From the NCBI RefSeq assembly GCF_009720365.1, contig NZ_ML769312.1:248001-312000 (forward strand): DNA of 64,000 nucleotides, read 5' to 3'. The position numbers and the translations under genes were made by a program. Shown here in pieces: positions 11,701 to 18,905 of the stretch (within the stretch, counting starts at the first letter, position 1; every line of letters starts with the position of its first letter). The notes beneath the pieces were generated by a model. The model saw only the letters and a program-made list of their open reading frames with translations. It had not been told where the DNA came from and searched no databases. This stretch comes from Catellatospora paridis. Its GTDB lineage: Bacteria; Actinomycetota; Actinomycetes; Mycobacteriales; Micromonosporaceae.

Positions 11701-12231
11701 CAGCTCGGGAAGGTTGCGTGTGGACGGATGCGCGCGGTCCAGCACCTTGATCCGGCCCGGGAACACGCCGCCGGTCGCGGTGAAGTCCGGGTGGTAGTCG
11801 AAGATCGTGCCGACCAGGCCGTCGTACCAGGCCCAGTCGCGTTCGCTGGCCGACGCGGCGTGCAGGCCGGCCCAGCCTCCGCCGCCGCGGACGAAGTTCT
11901 GCAGGGCGAGCCGCTGTGACGCGTCGAGCAGCGCCCCGGAGGCGGGCGTGGAGTTGGTGTTGTTGAAGACGAGCGCGTCGAACCGGGCCAGGTTGGCGTC
12001 GGTGAACGCGGCGGCGTCGGTGGTGGCCTCGACCTCGAAGTTGTGCGCGGCGCCGAGCTGCTGCACGGCGGCGACACCGGCGGGGATCGAGTCGTGGTAG
12101 AAGTTTGTGATCTTGGAGAAGACCAGCACCCGGAACCGGGGTGCGGCGGACGCGGGCCCGGCCACCGAGGTCGACAGCACCAGGGCGGCGAGGGTGACGA
12201 TGACGGGCAGGATACTTCGGCGGCGGCTCAT
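8800..12231 (-). CDS. Secreted ThuA / sugar-dehydrogenase-propeller / PKD / CBM6-like multidomain protein
   Basis: This is a 1,143-residue exported protein. Residues 1-30 are a signal peptide ending ASAAP. A ThuA-like domain (about 33-265; class-I-glutamine-amidotransferase fold, linked to trehalose or keto-sugar use) follows. Next is a PQQ-dependent glucose/sorbosone-dehydrogenase-type six-bladed propeller (about 275-690; AVAPDRRVFYIQR, GLLGLTLDNGF, GPDGSLYVIDFG), then a PKD domain (YAWDFDGNGTTDSTAANPSY). A beta-rich stretch, a CBM6-like module (MEAEHFDAASGV...GDWINIGPV) and a last PKD domain (DREWRFGDNTATVHAASASH) close it. It probably binds polysaccharide and oxidises or senses released sugars outside the cell; no substrate can be named. 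The ATG at 12231 precedes the signal peptide. It diverges from another dehydrogenase-type gene. Confidence 0.88.
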   Translation of the reverse strand: MSRRRSILPVIVTLAALVLSTSVAGPASAAPRFRVLVFSKITNFYHDSIPAGVAAVQQLGAAHNFEVEATTDAAAFTDANLARFDALVFNNTNSTPASGALLDASQRLALQNFVRGGGGWAGLHAASASERDWAWYDGLVGTIFDYHPDFTATGGVFPGRIKVLDRAHPSTRNLPELWEHSEEWYNWKTNPTGRVHTLAQIKVRDGISGLDEGVDHAYSWCQNYDGGRSWFTAGGHSISSFSNALFLDHLRWGIEWAAGAVAGDCSATQNGQFQRVPLVNEDLADPFELAVAPDRRVFYIQRTGAVKVVDQTTLAVTTLVDFAYTPAQTSQSDGLLGLTLDNGFATNNWLYLLWSDKTLNQLNLSRFTVTGATIALSSEKRLLTIPTLRGEARANSHMGGSIAMGRDGNLYAAIGDNTDPFESSGYTPIDERAGRRAFDAQGTSGNTNDLRGKILRIRPQADGTYTVPAGNLFAPGTAKTRAEVYAMGFRNPFRITIDPLSNAVMVADYGPDATAANANRGPEGTVEFNRVTSAGNYGWPYCIGNNIAFNDYNFATSTSGAKFNCAAPVNNSPNNTGLTTLPAARSALVWYAYSASAQFPEVGTGGGGPMSGPVYDYDPANPRISKFPEYFEGKWIVYELTRQWWKTLSLHKTAQTFTDPRFGPTTVGGLQSINGVFAGMSWIQPFEAEFGPDGSLYVIDFGAGSGSGRGGSNEGAGIYRIDYVANGLPPTAKITASRDNGPAPLAVTFSSAGSAGATGYAWDFDGNGTTDSTAANPSYTYTAKGRFSARLTVTGAGGLTAVASTEITVGNTRPTVTINVPQGGFFEFGDRIPYTVTVTDPEDTTIDCNRVVVQTLLGHDSHAHPLDNYVGCSGTLVTESGGGDGHGPGTNLFTLISAQYTDAGATGAPALVGSLQVELQTRSMEAEHFDAASGVSVLDRATAQAGRRLGDVDNGDWINIGPVNLQNISGVVVGASSAGTGGTIEFRNGSPTGALLGTATIPVTGSYDSVVSPTVALTNPGGTFTLYLRFVKSGQTGDPDIMALDWLRFNGRGVKAETGATLSVTATPTTGTGPLTVAFNSTSTAPPGRTIVDREWRFGDNTATVHAASASHVYTRKGTYTAWLTLTDSVGATHSSSAVITVN

Positions 12232-12372
12232 GCGGGCGCTCCCGGATGGGGGACGGACGGGCAGGTGAAACACATGCGGTTCGCCGAAGAGCCACATCGT
12301 AGATCGGTGTTTGCGAATGCGTCAAACGGGCTGGGGGATGGGTGTCGGGCATGCCAATTCGGACTGTTCGGC

Positions 12373-12422
12373 TTGACCGCACTCATGAGAGCCAATATGG
12401 TCCACGGTCTATAAGTTAACTT
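12373..12422 (+). promoter_or_regulatory. Promoter with operator-like AAGTTAACTT element
   Basis: TTGACC (12373-12378), a 17-nt spacer and TATGGT (12396-12401) fit a sigma-70-type promoter for the rightward gene at 12512. The palindrome AAGTTAACTT (12413-12422), within TAAGTTAACTTAACTAAC, falls on or just after the expected +1, a repressor-type position. The same core occurs upstream of furA. The 280-bp region between the two divergent start codons holds no gene. Confidence 0.55.
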
Positions 12423-12511
12423 AACTAACACTGGCTGGCAACGCCGCGTGGTCCACCCGTCCGAGCGCCCGCGATCTCGTCGCGCGCAGCCACCAGGAAC
12501 GGAGCCCCCCG

Positions 12512-14953
12512 ATGAACTCCCCGCCGATCAGGCGCATCGCCGCCTTCGCCGCCGCGCTCTGCGTCGCCGCGACCATCGAGGTCGCCGCCGCGGCCCCGGC
12601 CGTGGCCGACACCGTCGGCCCGATCACCGGCGTCGCGTCCGGCAAATGCGTCGACATCCCGTCCGCCAGCACCGTCAACGGCACCCAGGTGCAGATCTAC
12701 ACCTGCAACGCGTCCGCGGCCCAGACCTGGACCGTCGGCACCGACGGCACCGTCCGCGCGCTGGGCGGCAAGTGCCTCGACGTCGCCGGCGGCGTCAACG
12801 CCAACGGCACCAAGGTGCAGATCTGGGACTGCTCGGCGACCAACCCCAACCAGCAGTGGACCTACAGCAGCGCGGCCCGCACGCTGGTCAACCCGGTCAC
12901 CGGCAAGTGCCTCGACGTCGTCAACGGCAGCACCGCCGACGCCGCCAAGCTGCACCTCTGGACCTGCATCGCCGGCCTGACCAGCCAGCAGTGGAACCTG
13001 GCCGCCGGACCGCCGCCCGCGTTCACCGACTACCAGGCCGAGAGCGCCACGATCTCGCAGGGCCTGGTCGAGTCCAACCACGCCGGCTACACCGGCACCG
13101 GATTCGTCAACTACGACAACGTGACCGGGTCGTACGTGCAGTTCACCGTGTCGGTGACCGCCGCCGGCAACTACCCGCTCACGCTGCGGTACGCCAACGG
13201 CACCACCATCGACCGGCCCATGGACATCACCGTCAACGGCAGCCCCGCCGCGCCCGGACTGTCCTTCCCCGGCACCGGCGCCTGGCCCACCTGGGTCGAC
13301 AAGACGATCACCGCGAGCCTGGCCGCCGGAACCAACACGATCCGGGCCGCGGCCACCACCGTCAACGGCGGGCCCAACCTGGACCGGCTGCGGGTCACGG
13401 CCCCGTCGGACAGCCAGCCGCCGACCGCCCCCAGCAGCCTGCGGGTCGTCGGCGCGGTCCGGCCCACCGGCGTCGACCTGGCCTGGAACGCGGCCACCGA
13501 CAACGTCGGCGTCGCCCGGTACGTCGTCTACAACGGCGGCAACGTGGTCGCCGAGGTCGGCGGCAACATTCTCACCGCCACGCTGACCCTGCAGCCGAAC
13601 ACGTCGTACGTGTTCAGCGTGCTGGCCTACGACGCGGCCGGCAATCCGTCGCAGGGCAGCAACAACCTCGCGGTCACCACCCCGCCCAGCACCGACACCC
13701 AGCCGCCGACCACCCCGGCGAACCTGCGCACCACCGGCGTCACCGCGAGCACGGTGACGCTGGCCTGGAACGCCGCCACCGACAACGTCGGCGTGCGGGG
13801 TTACCGGGTGTCGCGCAACGGCGCCCAGATCGCCGACGTGCCCGACCTGACCGCGTCGGACACCGGGCTCACCCCCGCGACGACGTACCAGTACACGGTG
13901 CTGGCCTACGACGCCAACGGCAACACGTCGCCGGTCAGCCCGGTGCTGGCGGTGACCACCTCGACGCAGGCCGGCGGCGGCGATCCGGTCTTCGACCGCA
14001 ACGTCAACACGCAGCTCGACCTGCCGTGGGGGATCGCCTTCCTGCCCGACGGCAGCGCGCTGGTCGCCGAGCGGGACCGGTTCGAGATCGTCCGGGTGAC
14101 CCTGGCCGGGCAGAAGACCGTGGTCGGCACCATCACCGAGGCGGTCACCACCACCGGCGAGGGCGGCCTGCTCGGCCTGGCCGTCGGCCCGAACTTCGCC
14201 ACCGATCACTGGGTGTACGCGTTCCACACCGCGGCGTCGGACAACCGCCTGGTCCGGTTCAAGTTCGAGAACGGGACCATCGGCCCACGCGAGGCGCTGG
14301 TCACCGGGATCGCCAAGAACCGGTTCCACAACGGCGGCCGGGTCAAGTTCGGCCCGGACGGATACATCTACGTCACCACCGGCGACGGTCAGGACAGCAG
14401 CCGGGCGCAGAACCTCAACTCGCTCAACGGCAAGATCCTGCGGGTCACCACCACCGGGGCGGCCGCGCCGGGCAACCCGTTCGGCACCCGGGTCTACAGC
14501 TGGGGCCACCGCAACCCACAGGGCCTGGCCTGGGACTCCCAGGGCCGGCTGTGGTCGTCGGAGTTCGGCGACAACACCTGGGACGAGCTCAACATCATCA
14601 CCGCCGGGTCCAACTACGGCTGGCCGACCTGCGAAGGCACCTGCAGCAATCCCAGCTTCGTCAACCCGGTGCGGACGTGGAGCACCGCGTCCGCCTCGCC
14701 GAGCGGCCTGGAGATCGTCAACGACTGGATCTACATGGCCGCCGTGCGCGGCACCCGGCTGTGGGTCATGCGGATCACCGGGAACACCACCGACACGCCA
14801 CGGGCCTTCTTCAACGGCTCCTGGGGCCGGCTGCGCACCGTGGTCAAGACGCCTGACGGCGGGCTCTGGCTCACCTCGACCAACAACGACATGAACGGCG
14901 GCACGCCGACGGTGCTCAACAACGTCATCGTGCGCCTGCGCTTCGCGTCCTGA
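12512..14953 (+). CDS. Secreted CBM13-CBM35-FN3-FN3 PQQ-type sugar dehydrogenase
   Basis: This is an 813-residue exported protein. A signal peptide (1-32, AVADT) is followed by a ricin-B-like CBM13 domain (about 33-163) with repeated GKCLDV and QxW motifs. A CBM35-type module (about 172-297, YQAESATISQGLVESN) and two fibronectin-III domains (about 305-480), each carrying AWNAATDNVGV, come next. The C-terminal propeller (about 485-813; LPWGIAFLPDGSALVAERD, GGLLGLAVGPNF, FHNGGRVKFGPDGYIYVTTGD, YSWGHRNPQGLAW) is a glucose/sorbosone dehydrogenase domain. It is expected to oxidise aldoses outside the cell with PQQ while tethered to plant or microbial polysaccharide. A hairpin directly after the stop separates it from the downstream GH5 gene, although both face the same way. 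Confidence 0.92.
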   Translation: MNSPPIRRIAAFAAALCVAATIEVAAAAPAVADTVGPITGVASGKCVDIPSASTVNGTQVQIYTCNASAAQTWTVGTDGTVRALGGKCLDVAGGVNANGTKVQIWDCSATNPNQQWTYSSAARTLVNPVTGKCLDVVNGSTADAAKLHLWTCIAGLTSQQWNLAAGPPPAFTDYQAESATISQGLVESNHAGYTGTGFVNYDNVTGSYVQFTVSVTAAGNYPLTLRYANGTTIDRPMDITVNGSPAAPGLSFPGTGAWPTWVDKTITASLAAGTNTIRAAATTVNGGPNLDRLRVTAPSDSQPPTAPSSLRVVGAVRPTGVDLAWNAATDNVGVARYVVYNGGNVVAEVGGNILTATLTLQPNTSYVFSVLAYDAAGNPSQGSNNLAVTTPPSTDTQPPTTPANLRTTGVTASTVTLAWNAATDNVGVRGYRVSRNGAQIADVPDLTASDTGLTPATTYQYTVLAYDANGNTSPVSPVLAVTTSTQAGGGDPVFDRNVNTQLDLPWGIAFLPDGSALVAERDRFEIVRVTLAGQKTVVGTITEAVTTTGEGGLLGLAVGPNFATDHWVYAFHTAASDNRLVRFKFENGTIGPREALVTGIAKNRFHNGGRVKFGPDGYIYVTTGDGQDSSRAQNLNSLNGKILRVTTTGAAAPGNPFGTRVYSWGHRNPQGLAWDSQGRLWSSEFGDNTWDELNIITAGSNYGWPTCEGTCSNPSFVNPVRTWSTASASPSGLEIVNDWIYMAAVRGTRLWVMRITGNTTDTPRAFFNGSWGRLRTVVKTPDGGLWLTSTNNDMNGGTPTVLNNVIVRLRFAS

Positions 14954-14955
14954 CC

Positions 14956-14992
14956 GGTGCGGGCCCGTGGCGACCTGCCACGGGCCCGCACC
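14956..14992 (+). terminator. Strong hairpin between dehydrogenase and GH5 genes
   Basis: A perfect 15-bp stem (GGTGCGGGCCCGTGG and its complement) with a 7-nt loop begins 3 bp after the dehydrogenase stop. It may end or attenuate transcription before the GH5 gene at 15017. Confidence 0.75.
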
Positions 14993-15016
14993 CCGACGAC
15001 AGCAAGGAGTTCGTGC

Positions 15017-16891
15017 ATGAAGATCATCAGCAGGCCCTGGTGCGCGGCCACCGTCGCGTCACTCGTGACACTGACCGCCCTCGCCGTCGGCGCGACCCTG
15101 CCGGCGTGGGCCGCGCCGACCCGCTACGAGGCGGAGTCGGCGACCATCGCGCAGGGCGTGGTGGAGTCCAACCACGCCGGATACTCCGGCTCGGGGTTCG
15201 TCAACACCGACAACGCGACCGGCTCGGCGGTGCAGTGGACGGTCACCCTGCCCAGCGCCGGAAACGCGACCCTGACCATCCGGTACGCCAACGGCGGCGG
15301 CGCCAACCGGCCCGCCGACATCATCGTCAACGGCGCCGTCGTGTCCGCCGCCAGCGCCTTCAACGCCACGAGCGCGTGGACCACCTGGACCGACAAGACC
15401 GTCACCGCGCTCCTCGCGGCCGGGACCAACACCGTCCGCGTGGCGGCCACCACCGCCCAGGGCACCGCGAACCTCGACTACCTCGACGTCGAGGTGAGCA
15501 CCGCTCCGACGCAGACGCTGCTGTCGCGCGGCAGGCCCGCGACCGCGTCGTCGGTCGAGGATGCCACCCTGCCGGCCGGGAACGCCGTCGACGGCAGCAC
15601 CACGACCCGGTGGGCCAGTGCGGCGGGCGTCGACCCGCAGTGGCTGCGCGTCGACCTGGGCGCGTCATCGGCGATCAGCCGGGTCGAGCTGAACTGGGAG
15701 GCGGCCTACGCGACCGCGTACCGGATCGAGGTCTCGCCCGACGGCAATGCCTGGACCAGCGTCTACAGCACGACCAGCGGTAACGGCGGCACGGACGCGA
15801 TCACCGGACTGACCGCCAACGGCCGTTACGTGCGGGTGTACGGCACCGCGCGGGCGACCCAGTGGGGGTACTCGCTGTGGGAGTTCGACGTCTATGGCAC
15901 CGGCCCGTCCGTGCCGCCCAGCCCGTCGGCCTCGCCGAGCCCGCCCACCGGCACGACGCCGGTCGCGATCAACGGGCAGCTGCGGGTCTGCGGGGTGAAG
16001 CTGTGCAACCGGTACAACCAGCCGATCCAGCTGCGCGGCATGTCGACGCACGGCATCCAGTGGTATCCGCAGTGCGTCAACGACGCCTCGCTCAACGCGC
16101 TGGCCACCGACTGGAACGCCGACGTGCTGCGGGTGTCGATGTACATCCAGGAGGACGGCTACGAGACGAACCCGCAGCTGTTTACCGACCGGGTGCACGG
16201 CTACATCGAGCAGGCCACCGCACGCGGCATGTACGTCATCGTGGACTGGCACATGCTCACCCCGGGTGACCCGAACTACAACCTGGCCCGCGCTCGCACC
16301 TTCTTCACCGCGATCGCCCAGCGGCACGCCGCCAAGACCAACATCCTGTACGAGGTGGCCAACGAGCCCAACGGCGTCGGCTGGGCCGCGATCAAGAGCT
16401 ACGCCGAGCAGATCATCCCGACCATCCGCGCCATCGACTCCGACGCGGTGGTGCTGGTCGGCACCCGGGCCTGGTCGTCACTGGGCCTGTCCGACGGCGC
16501 CGGCGAGACCGAAGTGATCAACAACAAGGTGAACGCGACCAACATCATGTACACCTTCCACTTCTATGCCGCCTCCCACGGCAGCAGCTACCTCAACGCG
16601 CTGTCGCGGGCGGCTGACCAGATCCCGATGTTCGTCACCGAGTTCGGCACCCAGGAGGCGTCCGGCGACGGCCCGAACAACTTCACCCAGGCGCAGGCGT
16701 ATCTCGACCTGATGGCCGCCAAGAAGATCAGCTGGACGAACTGGAACTACAGCGACGACTTCCGCACCGGGGCCGTCTTCACGACGGGGACCTGCGGCAC
16801 CGGCCCGTACGCCGGAACCAGCCGGCTCAAGCCCGCCGGGGTCTGGGTACGCGACCGGATCCGTACCGCGGACAGCTTCCCCACCGGCTGA
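15017..16891 (+). CDS. Secreted GH5 endoglucanase with CBM35 and F5/8-type modules
   Basis: This is a 624-residue exported enzyme. A signal peptide (1-32, AWAAPT) precedes a CBM35 module (about 36-160) closely similar to the one in the preceding gene. An F5/8 type C (CBM32-like) domain (about 165-295) and a Pro/Ser/Thr linker (about 297-315) follow. The GH5 catalytic domain (about 316-615) has the acid/base Glu450 in YEVANEPNG and the nucleophile Glu542 in FVTEFGTQEAS; VIVDWHML and TFHFYAASH are typical of GH5_2 cellulases. It should cut beta-1,4-glucans outside the cell. The ATG at 15017 has AAGGAG 7 nt upstream. It can be transcribed from its own promoter or by read-through past the hairpin. 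Confidence 0.93.
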   Translation: MKIISRPWCAATVASLVTLTALAVGATLPAWAAPTRYEAESATIAQGVVESNHAGYSGSGFVNTDNATGSAVQWTVTLPSAGNATLTIRYANGGGANRPADIIVNGAVVSAASAFNATSAWTTWTDKTVTALLAAGTNTVRVAATTAQGTANLDYLDVEVSTAPTQTLLSRGRPATASSVEDATLPAGNAVDGSTTTRWASAAGVDPQWLRVDLGASSAISRVELNWEAAYATAYRIEVSPDGNAWTSVYSTTSGNGGTDAITGLTANGRYVRVYGTARATQWGYSLWEFDVYGTGPSVPPSPSASPSPPTGTTPVAINGQLRVCGVKLCNRYNQPIQLRGMSTHGIQWYPQCVNDASLNALATDWNADVLRVSMYIQEDGYETNPQLFTDRVHGYIEQATARGMYVIVDWHMLTPGDPNYNLARARTFFTAIAQRHAAKTNILYEVANEPNGVGWAAIKSYAEQIIPTIRAIDSDAVVLVGTRAWSSLGLSDGAGETEVINNKVNATNIMYTFHFYAASHGSSYLNALSRAADQIPMFVTEFGTQEASGDGPNNFTQAQAYLDLMAAKKISWTNWNYSDDFRTGAVFTTGTCGTGPYAGTSRLKPAGVWVRDRIRTADSFPTG

Positions 16892-16908
16892 CGGCGCGAG
16901 TCCACGAA

Positions 16909-16949
16909 GTCGACGGGCGGTCCCCGGTGATCCGGGGACCGCCGTCGAC
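16909..16949. terminator. Bidirectional hairpin between GH5 and TetR genes
   Basis: GTCGACGGGCGGTCCCCGG pairs with CCGGGGACCGCCGTCGAC across a 4-nt loop, with one bulged G. The stem is about 18 bp and sits between two convergent genes. Confidence 0.7.
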
Positions 16950-16963
16950 GGGGGGATACGGCC

Positions 16964-17626
16964 TCACTGCGCGGAAACGTCGATGCCGGCGTCACGGGCG
17001 GCGGCCAGACCCCCTTCGACGATGGCGACGGCGAGCGGCCGGACCGCCTCCGGCGTCACCAGCTCGACCGGCCCGGTCACCAGTGCGAACAGCGCACCGC
17101 CGTACATCACCAGCATCGCCGGGACCGCGGCCGGCGGGATCGACAACCCGACCTCGGCGTGGTGGTCGCCGGTGAAGGCGGCCATCGCGGCCATGAGTTC
17201 GTCGATCGCCGCCGCCAGTGCGGGTCGGCGCAGGCTCTCCAGCCGCAGCTCGAAGATCGCGAGATACCGGTTGCGGTGCGGACCCGCCGCGAGCAGCAGA
17301 GAACCCGCGATGAGCTCGCTCGCGAGCGTCCGTCCGCCGAGGTCACCGGCTCGGGCCGCGGGGTCCGGTGGGGCCGCGCTCTGCGCCGCCTGTGCCATGT
17401 CGGCCTGGTGCTGCTCGATCACCCGCCGGGCCGTCGCGACGAGCAGGGCCTCGCGGGAGCGGAAGTAGTTCGACGCGGTGCCGGCCGGCAACCCGGCTCT
17501 GCGGTCGACGGCCCGGTGGGTGACCCCGTGGACCCCGGACTCGACGAGCAGCTCGATGGCGGCGTCCGCGAGTTGCGCCCGCCGCTGTTCGTTGGGTGGT
17601 GGCACCCGGTCATCATATGGCACCAT
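16964..17626 (-). CDS. TetR-family repressor
   Basis: This is a 220-residue regulator. The N-terminal helix-turn-helix (about residues 14-60; AAIELLVESGVHGVTHRAVDRRAGLPAGTASNYFRSREAL, split across helices 1-4) is typical TetR. The C-terminal half is a mostly helical ligand-binding domain with no assigned ligand. It diverges from an FAD monooxygenase gene 43 bp away, a standard layout for a TetR repressor controlling a drug- or aromatic-modifying enzyme. The ATG at 17626 lies only 2 bp from a perfect 12-bp palindrome. If that is the operator, the true start may instead be the GTG at 17605 or the mRNA may be leaderless. Confidence 0.92.
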   Translation of the reverse strand: MVPYDDRVPPPNEQRRAQLADAAIELLVESGVHGVTHRAVDRRAGLPAGTASNYFRSREALLVATARRVIEQHQADMAQAAQSAAPPDPAARAGDLGGRTLASELIAGSLLLAAGPHRNRYLAIFELRLESLRRPALAAAIDELMAAMAAFTGDHHAEVGLSIPPAAVPAMLVMYGGALFALVTGPVELVTPEAVRPLAVAIVEGGLAAARDAGIDVSAQ

Positions 17627-17627
17627 G

Positions 17628-17639
17628 CGTTGTACAACG
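17628..17639. promoter_or_regulatory. Probable TetR operator
   Basis: CGTTGTACAACG is a perfect 12-bp palindrome in the 43-bp space between the divergent tetR and monooxygenase starts. It is the obvious candidate binding site for the adjacent TetR protein. Confidence 0.6.
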
Positions 17640-17669
17640 AACGTAGTGAACGGTGTCGGAGGGACTTTC

Positions 17670-18791
17670 GTGGAGATCTTGATCGCCGGCGGCGGCATCG
17701 GCGGCCTGGCCCTGGCCCGCGGCCTGATCGACACCGGCCACCGGGTACGCGTGCTGGAGGCCGCCCCCGCCCTGCGGACCGGCGGCGCAGCCGTAACGAT
17801 CTTCAGCAACGGCGCCGCCGCGCTCGCCGGGCTTGGCGCACCGCTCGACGGCTTCGGCGGACGGCTCGACGTCCTGCGGTTCGACACCGCCGACGGGGCG
17901 ACCATGGTCACCGCCGACCTCGCGGCCGTCGCCCGCCGCACGGGCTTCCCGGTCGTGAGCACGCCCCGTGCCCGGCTCGTCGAGCACCTCGCGCGGGGCG
18001 TGGAGGTCGAGTTCTCCCGCGAGATCGTCGACGTCGAGGTGCGCCGCGACGGGGTGACCGTCACCGACGCCACCGGCGACCGCCACGAGGCCGACGTGGT
18101 GGTGGGCGCGGACGGCCACCGCTCCGCCGTGCGCCGCGCGGTCCTCGACCCCGCACCCGCCGTCGAGAACGAGTGGACCACCTGGCAGGGCCTGACCCAG
18201 GTGCTTGCGGAACTGGCCGCAAGCACGACCGGAGTCTGCGTCGTCGGGCCCGCCGGACTGGTCGGCATGCTGCCCTCCGGCGACGGGCTCCTGCAGTGGT
18301 GGTTCGACGTGCCGAGCCCGCTCACGGGCTCACCCGCCGCCGCGCTCGCCGAGCGGTTCACCGGATACGGCCCGCTCGTCTCCGCGCTGCTGGAGCAGGT
18401 CCGCGACGCGGACCTGGAGGCGTTCCGGCACGTGACGCACCGCGTTCCTGACCAGTGGGGACACGGCGGCGTGACATTGCTCGGCGACGCCGCGCACGCC
18501 TTCCCGCCCACCCAGGCGCAGGGCGCCAACCAGGCCCTCGAGGACGCGTGGGTGCTCAGCCGGGTGCTGCGGGCGACTCCGGCGTCGCTTCCGGACGCGC
18601 TGCGCCGCTACGAGCGGCTGCGGGCGCCGCGGGTGCGCAAGGTCTCCCGCCGGGCGGTGAGCGAGCGGACCAACAAGCCCGTCCCCGCGCCGGTGCGCGT
18701 GCTCACGAGGCTCATCCCGTCCGGCGTCATCGCCTCGGCGTACGCGGCGCAGCTCCGCGGAGTCAGCAGCGTGCTCAACGACGAGGCCTGA
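17670..18791 (+). CDS. FAD-dependent monooxygenase (PheA/TetX-like)
   Basis: This is a 373-residue class-A flavin monooxygenase. The N-terminal Rossmann motif ILIAGGGIGGLALARGL binds FAD; VVVGADGHRSAVRR is the DG motif; GDAAHAFPPTQAQGANQALEDAWVL is the second FAD motif. Such enzymes hydroxylate aromatic compounds or inactivate antibiotics (TetX, Rox type). The N-terminus lacks a signal peptide, so it acts in the cytoplasm. GTG at 17670 was chosen because GGAGG sits 7 nt upstream and the GxGxxG motif then starts near residue 7. Control by the divergent TetR is likely. The substrate cannot be read from the sequence. Confidence 0.92.
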   Translation: MEILIAGGGIGGLALARGLIDTGHRVRVLEAAPALRTGGAAVTIFSNGAAALAGLGAPLDGFGGRLDVLRFDTADGATMVTADLAAVARRTGFPVVSTPRARLVEHLARGVEVEFSREIVDVEVRRDGVTVTDATGDRHEADVVVGADGHRSAVRRAVLDPAPAVENEWTTWQGLTQVLAELAASTTGVCVVGPAGLVGMLPSGDGLLQWWFDVPSPLTGSPAAALAERFTGYGPLVSALLEQVRDADLEAFRHVTHRVPDQWGHGGVTLLGDAAHAFPPTQAQGANQALEDAWVLSRVLRATPASLPDALRRYERLRAPRVRKVSRRAVSERTNKPVPAPVRVLTRLIPSGVIASAYAAQLRGVSSVLNDEA

Positions 18792-18905
18792 CGGCTCGTC
18801 TCCGGTGGCGAGGTCGAAGCGCAGGCGCATCGCGGAACTGACACCACCGGGTGATCCTTCGGCACATCGGCATGATCTGCTCGGGTCGGGGATACTCCCT
18901 CAGCC

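Noticed and set aside
8830-11919. A 1,029-codon open frame on the + strand opposite the ThuA protein
   Set aside because: This is a low-complexity Arg/Gly/Ala/Val translation without domains; the - strand gene has signal peptide, ThuA, propeller, PKD and CBM domains.
12425-14509. A 694-codon open frame on the - strand opposite the CBM13-CBM35 dehydrogenase
   Set aside because: This is a shadow frame; the + strand protein has clear domain order and a signal peptide.
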